Part shown: piece after piece, positions 34,625 through 43,960 of the stretch
Position numbering within the stretch: the first letter of the stretch is position 1
Layout: each line of letters starts with the position of its first letter
Assembly (NCBI RefSeq): GCF_015351595.1
Contig: NZ_JADKPT010000004.1
Coordinates: forward strand, 310,001 to 374,000
DNA from: Flavobacterium sp. LC2016-12
Lineage (GTDB): Bacteria > Bacteroidota > Bacteroidia > Flavobacteriales > Flavobacteriaceae
DNA: 64,000 nt
Reading direction: 5' to 3'
Program-made: the position numbers and the translations under genes
The notes under the pieces: generated by a model
Databases searched by the model: none
What the model saw: only the letters and a program-made list of their open reading frames with translations
What the model was told of the DNA's origin: nothing

Positions 34625-36334
34625 ATGAAAAGTAAAACTCTCCAAATTACTCTAATTTATATTATCATTTCGTTATTTATGGCTATAGTTTGTCATAAAT
34701 TACTCACTATTTACTTTTCACCAATAGAAAACTATAATTTATTCCTCGTCAAAGACATTTTTTTTATTTTAGCCACAGGACTGGTATTCAAATATATACT
34801 CTCAAAAAATGAAGTCAAGAATAAATCTGTTTTTGAAAAACTAAAACAGACCAACGAAGAAATCAAAGAATCTAATGAAAAATATGATATTGTAGCAAAA
34901 GCAACAAGCGACACCATTTGGGATTGGAAAATCCAGGAAGACAGCATCAGCTGGAACAGAGGTATCGAAGGTATATTTGGCTATAACCCGGAAGATGTCG
35001 GCAAAACTTCAAAATGGTGGTTTGACAAAATTCATCCCGAAGACAGCATTAGGATGTCGATTAAGTTATATTCGTTTATTGAGCAAAAAACCGAAAAATG
35101 GCAAGATCAATACCGTTTTAGATGTGCAGACGGAACTTATAAATATGTATTAGACAGAGGCTTTTTGCTAAAAGACGAAAAAGGAAGAGCCATCAGGATG
35201 ATTGGAGCTATTCAGGACATCACGAAACAAAAAGAAGAAGAACAACGATTAAAACTTTTAGAAACTGTAATTACACAATCTAAAGACTCCATTTTAATCA
35301 CAGAAGCAAATTCTGTTGCCCGCAGGATCCCAAAGATTGTTTATGTAAACCCGGCATTTTCTCAAATGTCAGGATACCAGTCTAATGAAATAATAGGAAA
35401 ATCTCCAAATATTTTCAAAGGACCAAAATCAGATTCAGATGAGCTAAAAAAACTTTTAAGAGCCATTAAAAATGAAGAAGAATGCTTAATAGAAACAATT
35501 AGCTACACAAAACAAAAAGAAGAATATTGGGTACGATTTTCAATGATTCCAATTTTCAATAATGAAGGCGTTATTTCACACTGGATCTCCATACAAAGAG
35601 ATATTACCGATGAGAAAAAATTAGAAACAGAAAAAGAACATCTTATTCGCGAATTAACACAAAATAACAAGGATTTAAAACAATTCTCATACATTACATC
35701 ACACAATCTTAGAGCCCCACTATCTAATTTAATCGGTCTTTTAAATCTTATTGAAGACATACCTGTCGAAAACACTGAACTCGAAGAAATCATTGCAGGA
35801 TTCACAAAATCGACACACCTGCTAAACGAAACAATCAATGACCTGGTAAAAGTCATCATTATCAAAGACAACCCTTCAATGCAAAAAGAAGAAGTCTCTT
35901 TACAAGAAGTATTCGAAAACGTATTTAGTCAATTATCATTTCAAATAGAATTACACAAACCAATCATCAAACTCAAGTTCGACAGAGTTCCTCTATTAAA
36001 CACAAACAAAGCTTACATAGAAAGTATTTTACTTAATTTGCTAACGAATTCCATAAAATACAAATCAGAAAATCGAAAATTAAAAATATCAATAATGGCC
36101 GAACAAATTGATCATAAAGCCATATTAACTTTTAAAGACAACGGAATTGGTATCGATTTAGAAAGAAACCGGGACAAAGTTTTCGGACTATATCAAAGAT
36201 TCCACAATTATCCTGACAGCAAAGGGCTAGGATTATATCTGGTAAAATCGCAGGTTGAAACCATGGGTGGCACCATAAGCATCGAAAGCGAGGTCAACAA
36301 AGGAACCACATTTACAATAACATTTAAAAATTAA
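34625..36334 (+). CDS. PAS-domain hybrid-free sensor histidine kinase
   Basis: A 569-residue kinase: two N-terminal membrane segments (about 7-24, 40-58), a PAS domain at about 85-205 (GIEGIFGYNPEDVGKTSKWWFDKIHPED; YRFRCADGTYKYV), a second PAS/PAC at about 210-330 (VNPAFSQMSGYQSNEIIGKSPNIF), the H-box SYITSHNLRAPLSNL with phospho-acceptor H360, and an HATPase domain (N-box NLLTNSIKYK; DNGIGID; SKGLGLYLVKSQVETMGG). It should autophosphorylate and pass the phosphate to the response regulator encoded 6 bases downstream. The PAS ligand is unknown. Confidence 0.93.
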   Translation: MKSKTLQITLIYIIISLFMAIVCHKLLTIYFSPIENYNLFLVKDIFFILATGLVFKYILSKNEVKNKSVFEKLKQTNEEIKESNEKYDIVAKATSDTIWDWKIQEDSISWNRGIEGIFGYNPEDVGKTSKWWFDKIHPEDSIRMSIKLYSFIEQKTEKWQDQYRFRCADGTYKYVLDRGFLLKDEKGRAIRMIGAIQDITKQKEEEQRLKLLETVITQSKDSILITEANSVARRIPKIVYVNPAFSQMSGYQSNEIIGKSPNIFKGPKSDSDELKKLLRAIKNEEECLIETISYTKQKEEYWVRFSMIPIFNNEGVISHWISIQRDITDEKKLETEKEHLIRELTQNNKDLKQFSYITSHNLRAPLSNLIGLLNLIEDIPVENTELEEIIAGFTKSTHLLNETINDLVKVIIIKDNPSMQKEEVSLQEVFENVFSQLSFQIELHKPIIKLKFDRVPLLNTNKAYIESILLNLLTNSIKYKSENRKLKISIMAEQIDHKAILTFKDNGIGIDLERNRDKVFGLYQRFHNYPDSKGLGLYLVKSQVETMGGTISIESEVNKGTTFTITFKN

Positions 36335-36340
36335 CCTATT

Positions 36341-36757
36341 ATGCTTGAGCAAATCTTATGCATTGATGACGATCCAATCACATTAATGCTATGCAAAAAA
36401 GTAATTTCAAAATCCGAGTTTTCGAATGAAATTATTACGGCTCAAAATGGCGAAGAAGCACTACTCCACTTCAATACCCTAAAATATACAAACAACAAAA
36501 ACAAAGTAAGCAAAAAACCCGAATTAATTTTCTTAGACCTAAACATGCCGGTCATGGGTGGCTGGGAATTCCTGGATCATTTTACATCCGGAGACTATAC
36601 CGAGTTCAGCAACGCAGCAAGCGTTATTGTTTTATCCTCTACAATTGACCCTGAAGATTTAGCCAAAGCAAAAAAATACCCCATAATTATCGATTTCCTT
36701 TCCAAACCAATTACCCTGCCAATGCTGGAATATCTTAAAAAGAAGATAGATCTGTAA
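36341..36757 (+). CDS. Single-domain response regulator (CheY-like)
   Basis: A 138-residue receiver domain only. Acidic cluster D9/D10/D11 in CIDDDP, phospho-acceptor D66 in FLDLNMPVMGGWEFL, the switch SST region and conserved lysine in FLSKPIT are all present. No output domain follows, so it likely works by protein interaction in a phosphorelay. It is cotranscribed with the PAS kinase (6-base gap). Confidence 0.93.
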   Translation: MLEQILCIDDDPITLMLCKKVISKSEFSNEIITAQNGEEALLHFNTLKYTNNKNKVSKKPELIFLDLNMPVMGGWEFLDHFTSGDYTEFSNAASVIVLSSTIDPEDLAKAKKYPIIIDFLSKPITLPMLEYLKKKIDL

Positions 36758-36760
36758 AAA

Positions 36761-36838
36761 AAATTCCAAATAAGAAATTCCAATGCTAAACTTCATTTAA
36801 AAGCAATATTGGAATGTGGAATTTCTTATTTGGAATTT
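36761..36838. repeat. Perfect 22-bp inverted repeat
   Basis: Bases 36761-36782 are the exact reverse complement of 36817-36838 (core AATTCCAAATAAGAAATTCC), with a 34-base spacer that itself contains a weaker inner pair. It lies just after the response regulator gene, before the rpsT terminator. Confidence 0.85.
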
Positions 36839-36863
36839 AAAATTTACGCTATTTATCCAAACA

Positions 36864-36888
36864 AAAAAGCCCTCTAAAGAGGGCTTTT
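36864..36888 (-). terminator. rpsT terminator
   Basis: AAAAGCCCTCT / AGAGGGCTTTT hairpin with U-tract in both directions, just downstream of rpsT. Confidence 0.88.
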
Positions 36889-36913
36889 CGTATATTTAGG
36901 AAATTGTAGTTAA

Positions 36914-37165
36914 TTACAATTTAGCAACATGCTTAGTTAATTTAGACTTCAAGTTAGAAGCTTTATTATCATGAATGATGTTCTTTTTAGCTAACTTATC
37001 AATCATAGAGATTACAGTTGATAATTTAGAAGCTGCATCAGATTTTTCAGTAGCTAATCTTAATGCTTTAATTGCATTACGAGTAGTTTTATGTTGGTAT
37101 CTGTTAAGAACTCTTCTTTTTTCGTTACTTCTGATTCTTTTTAATGCTGACTTATGATTTGCCAT
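36914..37165 (-). CDS. rpsT: 30S ribosomal protein S20
   Basis: An 83-residue basic helical protein beginning MANHKSALKRIRSNEKRRVLNRYQHKTTRNAIK, diagnostic for bS20, which binds 16S rRNA in the small subunit. Full length. It is followed by a clean terminator and preceded by three tRNA-Glu genes. Confidence 0.97.
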   Translation of the reverse strand: MANHKSALKRIRSNEKRRVLNRYQHKTTRNAIKALRLATEKSDAASKLSTVISMIDKLAKKNIIHDNKASNLKSKLTKHVAKL

Positions 37166-37319
37166 TTTTTCTTAATTTTAGATGTAATAATTATTATAAA
37201 TACTAGTTAAAAAAGAAAAACCTCCCACAATTGCAAAACAATCACTTTGGTTTTAACTAATAAAACAAAAATCGAGACACCAACTTTTATTTTACAAAAC
37301 TTATTTACAACTAATTCAG

Positions 37320-37391
37320 TAGTCTGTAAGGGAATCGAACCCCTGTTACCAGGACGAAAGCCTGGAGTCCTAACCCCTAGACGAACAGACC
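37320..37391 (-). tRNA. tRNA-Glu (TTC), divergent copy
   Basis: A 72-base cloverleaf on the minus strand: acceptor GGTCTGT/ACAGACT, D-arm with A14, anticodon stem CCAGG/CCTGG around CTTTCGT (anticodon TTC), T-loop TTCGATT, discriminator A. CCA is not encoded. Its stems differ from those of the two copies below although the anticodon is the same. Confidence 0.9.
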
Positions 37392-37434
37392 ATATCCTTC
37401 TAAGTTTTTCTATAATTAAATAGAGGTATTATTG

Positions 37435-37506
37435 TAGCCCGTAGCGGAATCGAACCGCTCTTACATGGATGAAAACCATGCGTCCTAACCGATAGACGAA
37501 CGGGCC
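37435..37506 (-). tRNA. tRNA-Glu (TTC)
   Basis: A 72-base cloverleaf: acceptor GGCCCGT/ACGGGCT, anticodon stem CATGG/CCATG around TTTTCAT (anticodon TTC), T-loop TTCGATT. Identical in sequence to the copy at 37551-37622. Confidence 0.93.
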
Positions 37507-37550
37507 ATTTTATTCTCAGTATTTTAAGAACAATTTCGCATAAAAAGTAG

Positions 37551-37622
37551 TAGCCCGTAGCGGAATCGAACCGCTCTTACATGGATGAAAACCATGCGTC
37601 CTAACCGATAGACGAACGGGCC
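37551..37622 (-). tRNA. tRNA-Glu (TTC), identical second copy
   Basis: Same 72-base sequence as 37435-37506, 44 bases away. The three tRNA-Glu genes form a same-strand cluster between proS and rpsT and may be one transcript. Confidence 0.93.
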
Positions 37623-37699
37623 TGCTTCTCTAATGCGGATGCAAAAATACAACTATTTTTAAGATGTACAATACCTGATGCAAAAAAAATCAAAAAAAA

Positions 37700-39178
37700 T
37701 TAATATGCCTTCGCAAACAACACTCTTTTTGTTGACGGGTTACCAGTAAACACACAGGTTCCTGCTTCTTCAACACTATCCAAAGGAATACAACGAATCG
37801 TTGCCTTTGTCAAGTCTTTTATTTTCTCTTCAGTAGCAGCCGTACCATCCCAATGAGCGGATACAAAACCTGCTTTACCTTCTAAAACTTCTTTAAATTC
37901 CTCAAAACTATTTACTTCTGTAATATGTGTATTACGATAGTCCAGTGCTTTATTAAATAAGTCTGCCTGAATCTGCTCTAAAAGATCATTCACATAAGCA
38001 ACAATTCCTTCAGCAGAAACTACCTCTTTTGTTAATGTATCCCGTCTCGCAACCTCAAAAGTTCCATTTTCTAAATCTTTTGGCCCAACAGCAATTCGAA
38101 CAGGAACACCTTTCAATTCCCATTCAGCAAATTTAAATCCTGGTTTTTGAGTTGTTCTGTCATCGTATTTAACTGAAATCTTTAATTTTTTCAACTTCGC
38201 AGTTAAATCATTAACAGCAGTTGTAATTTCAGCCAATTGTTCATCTGTCTTATATATAGGAACAATAACAACTTGAATAGGTGCCAAATTAGGAGGCAAA
38301 ACCAATCCCTGATCATCAGAATGCGTCATAACCAAAGCTCCCATCAAACGAGTTGAAACTCCCCATGAAGTTCCCCAAACGTGTTCTTGTTTCCCTTCAG
38401 CATTCGCAAACTTTACATCAAAAGCTTTTGCAAAGTTTTGTCCTAAAAAGTGAGAAGTACCAGCTTGCAAAGCTTTTCCGTCCTGCATTAATGCTTCAAT
38501 ACAGTAAGTTTCATCTGCACCTGCAAAACGCTCTGTTTCTGTTTTTATACCTTTAACAACCGGAATTGCCATGAAGTTTTCTGCAAAATCTGCATAAACA
38601 TTCATCATTTTCTCAGACTCTTCCAAAGCTTCCGCTTTTGTAGCATGCGCCGTGTGTCCTTCCTGCCATAAAAACTCTGCCGTTCTTAAAAACAAACGCG
38701 TACGCATTTCCCAACGAACCACATTTGCCCATTGATTAATCAATAAAGGTAAATCTCTATAAGATTGCACCCATCCTTTATAGGTAGACCAAATAATAGC
38801 TTCGCTGGTTGGACGAACAATAAGTTCTTCCTCCAATTTAGCATTTGGATCAACCATTAATTTTCCGGGTTTGTCCGGATCATTCTTTAATCTATAATGT
38901 GTTACAATTGCACACTCTTTTGCAAATCCTTCTGCATTTTTCTCTTCCGCTTCAAACATGCTTTTCGGCACGAACAAAGGAAAATATGCATTTTGATGTC
39001 CTGTCTCTTTAAACATTCGATCTAACTCCGCCTGCATTTTTTCCCAAATAGCATATCCGTACGGCTTAATAACCATACAGCCTCTAACTCCTGAATTCTC
39101 AGCTAAATCTGCTTTAACAACCAGTTCGTTATACCATTTCGAATAATCTTCTGATCTTGTAGTGAGGTTCTTACTCAT
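37700..39178 (-). CDS. proS: Prolyl-tRNA synthetase (archaeal/eukaryote-type)
   Basis: A 492-residue class II synthetase. [57 protein letters not shown] covers the motif 1/2 region, and [22 protein letters not shown] is motif 3. It lacks the bacterial editing insertion and ends with the C-terminal AKAY tyrosine typical of the short ProRS type used by Bacteroidetes. It charges tRNA-Pro. Monocistronic or leading the tRNA-Glu cluster. Confidence 0.96.
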   Translation of the reverse strand: MSKNLTTRSEDYSKWYNELVVKADLAENSGVRGCMVIKPYGYAIWEKMQAELDRMFKETGHQNAYFPLFVPKSMFEAEEKNAEGFAKECAIVTHYRLKNDPDKPGKLMVDPNAKLEEELIVRPTSEAIIWSTYKGWVQSYRDLPLLINQWANVVRWEMRTRLFLRTAEFLWQEGHTAHATKAEALEESEKMMNVYADFAENFMAIPVVKGIKTETERFAGADETYCIEALMQDGKALQAGTSHFLGQNFAKAFDVKFANAEGKQEHVWGTSWGVSTRLMGALVMTHSDDQGLVLPPNLAPIQVVIVPIYKTDEQLAEITTAVNDLTAKLKKLKISVKYDDRTTQKPGFKFAEWELKGVPVRIAVGPKDLENGTFEVARRDTLTKEVVSAEGIVAYVNDLLEQIQADLFNKALDYRNTHITEVNSFEEFKEVLEGKAGFVSAHWDGTAATEEKIKDLTKATIRCIPLDSVEEAGTCVFTGNPSTKRVLFAKAY

Positions 39179-39241
39179 ATTGAATAGTTTGGCACAAATT
39201 TTGTTTTAATAATTTTAACTAAATAGTTTGACAAAACTAAC

Positions 39242-39249
39242 TATTTTTG
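39242..39249 (+). promoter_or_regulatory. -7 box of the Gly/Tyr-rich lipoprotein gene
   Basis: TATTTTTG fits TAnnTTTG 30 bases before the ATG at 39280. Confidence 0.45.
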
Positions 39250-39279
39250 TAATGTGCAACAATAAAAAACACCACAGAT

Positions 39280-40245
39280 ATGAAAACTTCTACTACTCTC
39301 CGCCAAAACTCAAGTCATTTTTACTTAATTGGACTACTGAGTTTATTAGTTGCTTCGTGTGGTTCTTATCAAAATACATCCTATCAGGACAATGATGGCG
39401 TTTATGGTGGTTCGACAAGAACATACGCACAATCAACAAACACTTCTGCTAACAGCCAATATAAAGATTATTTCAAATCACTACAAGACACTGACGACCA
39501 GCCTACAGAAATCTTCACTGATGTAGACAACTATGGTAATTATGCAGAAAACGACAGTACACAAACTGCAGCAAAAGCTTATCCTGCTTGGGGAAGCGCT
39601 AATACAGATGTATCTGTAACCGTTTACTCTGACCCAATGTGGTCATGGGGAATTGGATTTGGATGGGGATACCCATATTACGGATATGGCTATGGCTACG
39701 GATGGGGTTATCCTTATTACGGATGGGGCTACCCAGGATATTACCCAGGTTGGGGCTATCCAGGTTATTACCCTGGTTATGGTTACGGATACAACAACTA
39801 CTCTTACAACTATGGAAGAAGAGGATCTGCTGCCTACTACGGATCAAGAGGATATTCTACAAGAAGCTCCTACAATACTGGCAGAAATTATGCCGGAAGA
39901 GGAAACTATACCACAAACAGAAACGGGTACACAACCAACAGACGTACAGACTACTCTGACTTCAGAAGAAGCTCTAATGCAAACGGCAGAAGCTACTCAA
40001 CAAGCCCGACTTTCACAAACAGAAGAGGGACAGCACAAGGTCAAAGCAACAGTTATGACTACAGAAGATCTGGCACAACTACAAACAGAAGTTACAACAA
40101 TACCAACAGTAACTCAACAAGATCATACTCTCCTAGCCCATCTCGTTCGATGAATAGCAGCGGCGGAAGCATGAGATCGTCTGGTGGAGGATCATACGGC
40201 GGTGGCGGTGGTGGAAGATCTGGCGGTGGTGGTGGAAGAAGATAA
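39280..40245 (+). CDS. Gly/Tyr/Ser-rich lipoprotein
   Basis: A 321-residue lipoprotein (lipobox LLVASC, C27). Residues 120-175 are tandem aromatic-glycine repeats built on GYGYGWGYPYYGWGYPGYYPG; residues 180-290 are rich in R, S, T, N and Y; and the last 30 residues are poly-glycine (SYGGGGGGRSGGGGGRR). It probably forms a flexible or self-associating surface or periplasmic layer. No enzymatic domain. The strong codon bias toward GGA/TAC repeats creates open frames on both strands that I regard as shadows. Followed after 48 bases by an outer-membrane protein gene. Confidence 0.8.
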   Translation: MKTSTTLRQNSSHFYLIGLLSLLVASCGSYQNTSYQDNDGVYGGSTRTYAQSTNTSANSQYKDYFKSLQDTDDQPTEIFTDVDNYGNYAENDSTQTAAKAYPAWGSANTDVSVTVYSDPMWSWGIGFGWGYPYYGYGYGYGWGYPYYGWGYPGYYPGWGYPGYYPGYGYGYNNYSYNYGRRGSAAYYGSRGYSTRSSYNTGRNYAGRGNYTTNRNGYTTNRRTDYSDFRRSSNANGRSYSTSPTFTNRRGTAQGQSNSYDYRRSGTTTNRSYNNTNSNSTRSYSPSPSRSMNSSGGSMRSSGGGSYGGGGGGRSGGGGGRR

Positions 40246-40293
40246 TTCCCCCCCTCTCACTAATCGGATAACTCACATTTAAAACTTAACCAC

Positions 40294-41799
40294 ATGAAAA
40301 AAATACTTTTCCTTTTTATTACAGGACTAACTTTTAGCGTCTCACATTCTCAGGAAGTATCAGATGCTGTGCGTTATGCACAAGATAATATAACCGGAAC
40401 TGCAAGATTCAGAGCTATGGGTGGTGCCTTTGGTGCTGTTGGAGGAGATTTATCATCTCTAACTGTAAACCCTGCCGGTTCTGCAATATTCAATAACAAT
40501 CAGTTTGGAACAACTTTTAGCAATCAAAGCATTAAAAATAATTCCAATTATTTTGGAACCCAAACCAGTGATAAAGAAAATTCTTTTATTCTAAATCAGG
40601 CTGGCGGTGTTTTTGTTTTCAATGACCGAAATCCAAATAGTAATTGGAAAAAAATTGCCATTGGAGGAACTTATGAAAATACAAACAACTTTAATAATGA
40701 AGTTTTTTCAGCAGGAACTAACCCAAAAAATTCTATCGATCAATATTTTTTGACTTTTGCTAATGGAATTCCTTTACATATCATTGACGGATTAGAATAC
40801 AGAGACCTCTTATATAATGAACAACAAGCACACTTAGGTTACTGGGGACATGTTATAGACCCAGTTAATGAGAATGATCCAGACAACACGCAATACACCA
40901 CAAATATTCCTGCTGGCGGAAATTATTATCAGGAAAATTCAGTATACACCAGTGGATACAATAGTAAAGTTAGCTTCAATATCGCAACTTCATACAAAGA
41001 CAAAATCTATTTTGGAGCAAATCTAAATGCGCATATTACAGACTACAGAAGGTCAAGCAGTTTTTATGAAGACAATAACAAGCCATTAGAACAAACAGAA
41101 ACTATATCTAACTTACGTTTTAATAATGATCTTTATACTTACGGAAATGGCTTCTCTTTTCAATTAGGAACCATTGCTAAAGTTACTGAGGCTTTCAGAC
41201 TTGGTTTAGCATATGAATCAAACACGTGGTATGAACTTTATGATGAAACCGCTCAAAGCCTACAAACAACAAGACAAGCCAATGGAGCGCAACCAATAAA
41301 TGAAAATATCAATCCAAATGTTGTAAACGTTTACGAACGTTACACTTTACAAACTCCAGCAAAATGGACATTCAGCGGCGCTTATGTATTTGGAAAATCA
41401 GGCTTAATTAGTGTTGATTATGCGATTAAAGATTATTCAAATACTAAATACAAACCAACGAGCGATCCGGGATTTAGCGGATTAAATGGAGACATCAGCA
41501 ATCAATTAACTACTAATGGCGAATTAAGAATTGGTGCCGAATACAAAATAAACCGATTAAGCTTAAGAGGTGGTTACCGATTTGAAGGAAGTCCTTATAA
41601 AAATGGATCAACTATTGGAGATTTAAACAGCTACTCAGGAGGTTTAGGCTATAGCTTTGGAGCGACTAAATTAGATTTGGCTTATTCTTATTTAGAACGA
41701 AAATCAAATCAGGGATTTTTTGCCACCGGATTTACGGATGGCGCCAACATTTCATCGAAACTTAATAATGTTTCTTTGACTTTATTATTTGAATTGTAA
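40294..41799 (+). CDS. OmpP1/FadL-like outer membrane beta-barrel protein
   Basis: A 501-residue exported barrel: signal peptide MKKILFLFITGLTFSVSHSQ, then SDAVRYAQDNITGTARFRAMGGAFGAVGGDLSSLTVNPAGSAIFNNNQ, the N-terminal signature of OmpP1/FadL/TodX transporters, followed by alternating strands and a terminal aromatic-rich strand (SLTLLFEL). It should let hydrophobic compounds across the outer membrane. The substrate is unknown. Probably in an operon with the upstream lipoprotein; a terminator follows. Confidence 0.87.
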   Translation: MKKILFLFITGLTFSVSHSQEVSDAVRYAQDNITGTARFRAMGGAFGAVGGDLSSLTVNPAGSAIFNNNQFGTTFSNQSIKNNSNYFGTQTSDKENSFILNQAGGVFVFNDRNPNSNWKKIAIGGTYENTNNFNNEVFSAGTNPKNSIDQYFLTFANGIPLHIIDGLEYRDLLYNEQQAHLGYWGHVIDPVNENDPDNTQYTTNIPAGGNYYQENSVYTSGYNSKVSFNIATSYKDKIYFGANLNAHITDYRRSSSFYEDNNKPLEQTETISNLRFNNDLYTYGNGFSFQLGTIAKVTEAFRLGLAYESNTWYELYDETAQSLQTTRQANGAQPINENINPNVVNVYERYTLQTPAKWTFSGAYVFGKSGLISVDYAIKDYSNTKYKPTSDPGFSGLNGDISNQLTTNGELRIGAEYKINRLSLRGGYRFEGSPYKNGSTIGDLNSYSGGLGYSFGATKLDLAYSYLERKSNQGFFATGFTDGANISSKLNNVSLTLLFEL

Positions 41800-41828
41800 T
41801 TAAATTAAAATAGATTAATTTGAAATTT

Positions 41829-41858
41829 CCGTTAGGCCACGCTTAACGGTTTTTTTTT
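41829..41858 (+). terminator. Terminator after the OmpP1-like gene
   Basis: CCGTTA / TAACGG stem (41829-41849) followed by eight or more T. Confidence 0.85.
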
Positions 41859-41972
41859 GCCATAATGAAGCTGCATTGATTTTCCAATTTCATTTATCAG
41901 AAAAAAAAATAACAAATCCATAAAATTCGGGAGATGCCTTCATAAAAATCATCTAAAAGAAACCGAAACCAG

Positions 41973-42001
41973 TTGTGTTTGAATAAAAAAGTGTAATTTT
42001 G
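41973..42001 (+). promoter_or_regulatory. rimO promoter
   Basis: TTG at 41973-41975 (-33 element) and TAATTTTG at 41994-42001 (-7 element) are separated by 18 bases, close to the Bacteroidetes consensus, 19 bases before the ATG. Confidence 0.6.
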
Positions 42002-42020
42002 CACTCCAATTTATAAAAGT

Positions 42021-43334
42021 ATGAGAACCAAGTCTTTAAAAAAGAACAAAATTAACGTAATCACTCTTGGGTGTTCGAAGAATGTATATGACAGTGAAGT
42101 ATTAATGGGACAACTTCGTGCCAATGGTAAAGAGGTTCAACATGAAGCTCCTGCGGCAGAAGAAGGAAACATTATCGTAATCAACACTTGTGGTTTTATT
42201 GATAACGCTAAAGCCGAATCAGTAAACATGATTTTGGAATATGCTGATAAAAAAGACAAAGGTTTAGTTGACAAAGTTTTTGTAACCGGATGTTTATCGG
42301 AACGTTACAGACCAGATCTGGAAAAAGAAATTCCAAATGTCGATCAATATTTTGGTACAACTGAATTACCTCAACTATTAAAAGCTTTAGGAGCCGACTA
42401 TAAACATGAATTATTAGGAGAACGCTTAACTACAACTCCTAAAAACTACGCCTATTTAAAAATTGCAGAAGGCTGCGACAGACCTTGTAGTTTTTGCGCA
42501 ATTCCTTTAATGCGTGGTAAACACGTTTCTCAAACTATTGAAAAATTAGTTAAAGAAGCTGAAGGATTAGCTAAAAATGGCGTAAAGGAATTAATCTTAA
42601 TCGCTCAGGACTTAACTTACTATGGTCTTGATATTTATAAAAAGAGAAATCTAGCTGAACTTTTAGAAGCATTGGTAAAAGTGGAAGGAATTGAATGGAT
42701 TCGTTTGCATTACGCTTTCCCTACTGGTTTCCCAATGGATGTTTTGGAAGTTATGAAACGTGAACCTAAAATCTGTAATTATATCGACATTCCGTTGCAA
42801 CATATTTCAGATTCAATCCTAAAATCGATGCGTCGCGGTACAACTCAGGCTAAAACGACTCAATTATTAAAAGATTTCCGTGCAGCTGTTCCAGGAATGG
42901 CTATCAGAACTACTTTGATCGTTGGTTATCCTGGAGAAACTCAGGAAGATTTTGAAATTCTGAAAGACTTTGTTCAGGAAATGAAATTTGACAGAATGGG
43001 ATGTTTTGCCTACTCGCACGAAGAAAATACACACGCATATTTATTGGAAGATGATGTTCCGGATGATGTAAAACAAGCCAGAGCTAATGAGATCATGGAA
43101 TTGCAATCTCAAATTTCATGGGATTTAAACCAGGAAAAAGTTGGACAAGTTTACAAATGTATTATTGACAGAAAAGAAGGCGCACACTTTGTAGGGAGAA
43201 CAGAGTTTGATAGTCCGGATGTAGACAATGAAGTTTTGATCGATGCCTCTAAACATTATGTAAAAACAGGAGAATTTGTTAATATCCGCATAATTGAAGC
43301 AACAGAATTTGATTTATACGGAGAACCTGCTTAA
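42021..43334 (+). CDS. rimO: Ribosomal protein S12 methylthiotransferase RimO
   Basis: A 437-residue radical-SAM methylthiotransferase. The N-terminal MTTase domain has cluster cysteines C18 (TLGCSKN), C57 (NTCGFI) and C91 (TGCLSERY); the radical-SAM cluster is C152/C156/C159 (GCDRPCSFCAIP); a TRAM domain ends the protein. The S12-specific type is supported by the LGCSKN opening and MRGKHVSQ. It adds a methylthio group to Asp of uS12. It leads an apparent three-gene unit with the exported protein and the amidase. Confidence 0.96.
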   Translation: MRTKSLKKNKINVITLGCSKNVYDSEVLMGQLRANGKEVQHEAPAAEEGNIIVINTCGFIDNAKAESVNMILEYADKKDKGLVDKVFVTGCLSERYRPDLEKEIPNVDQYFGTTELPQLLKALGADYKHELLGERLTTTPKNYAYLKIAEGCDRPCSFCAIPLMRGKHVSQTIEKLVKEAEGLAKNGVKELILIAQDLTYYGLDIYKKRNLAELLEALVKVEGIEWIRLHYAFPTGFPMDVLEVMKREPKICNYIDIPLQHISDSILKSMRRGTTQAKTTQLLKDFRAAVPGMAIRTTLIVGYPGETQEDFEILKDFVQEMKFDRMGCFAYSHEENTHAYLLEDDVPDDVKQARANEIMELQSQISWDLNQEKVGQVYKCIIDRKEGAHFVGRTEFDSPDVDNEVLIDASKHYVKTGEFVNIRIIEATEFDLYGEPA

Positions 43335-43375
43335 ATTTACGGTAAACTATTATCAATTTTAGATAAATCATTTTT

Positions 43376-43927
43376 ATGAAACCTACACAAACACTTTTTA
43401 TTTTAGTTTTCACTTTATTGTGTTTCAATTCTGTTTCGGCACAATATGGAAATGGATATAATAATGGCTACGGCGGTGGTGGCGGTTACGGCAGAGGCGG
43501 CGGAATGGGAATGGATAGAAGTATGATGTCGGGTCCACAAAGTTCTCCTAGCAAACCTAAAGAAATCCCTGCTGAAGAAACTGCCGCAAAAATTGTTGAA
43601 CAAATGAAACCGGAGGTAAAACTTGATGACTTGCAAGCTATAGCAATTACGAATGTTATTGCTGACAGCATGAGAGAACAAGGAATTCTTTTGAAAAACG
43701 AAAATAGCAGCCAGGATCAAAAAATTGAGCAAATGACAGCTTTGAGAGAAAGTACAACCAAAAAAATCACTGCTTTTCTGAACCCTGATCAAATAGAAAA
43801 ATATACCACTTTCATGGCAAATTTTAAAGAGATCAAGAAAACAAAAAACAAAAAGAAAAAAGATTCTGACACAAAAGAAGTAAAAGAAATAAAAGAGGAA
43901 ACAGAAGCGACAAAAGTTCACGAATAA
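43376..43927 (+). CDS. Exported protein with glycine-rich segment and helical domain
   Basis: A 183-residue protein: signal peptide (MKPTQTLFILVFTLLCFNSVSAQ), a YGNGYNNGYGGGGGYGRGGGMGMD glycine stretch, a helical domain at about 65-155 (AAKIVEQMKPEVKLDDLQAIAITNVIADSM; ITAFLNPDQIEKYTTFM) with a Spy/CpxP-like rhythm, and a Lys/Glu-rich tail. It may be a periplasmic chaperone-like protein; this is inference. It lies between rimO and the amidase, 41 and 33 bases apart. Confidence 0.7.
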   Translation: MKPTQTLFILVFTLLCFNSVSAQYGNGYNNGYGGGGGYGRGGGMGMDRSMMSGPQSSPSKPKEIPAEETAAKIVEQMKPEVKLDDLQAIAITNVIADSMREQGILLKNENSSQDQKIEQMTALRESTTKKITAFLNPDQIEKYTTFMANFKEIKKTKNKKKKDSDTKEVKEIKEETEATKVHE

Positions 43928-43960
43928 TTGTTTCAACCTAATCCTAAAATGTAATTAACC

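Noticed and set aside
39599..40153. Long open frames in other frames across the Gly/Tyr-rich lipoprotein gene
   Set aside because: Repetitive codons keep all frames open; the alternatives have no signal peptide or family match, whereas the main frame has a proper lipobox.
43415..43936. A 173-residue open frame opposite the exported Gly-rich protein gene
   Set aside because: It is rich in Phe and Cys with no domain, and arises from the Lys/Glu-rich and Gly-rich coding of the opposite strand.
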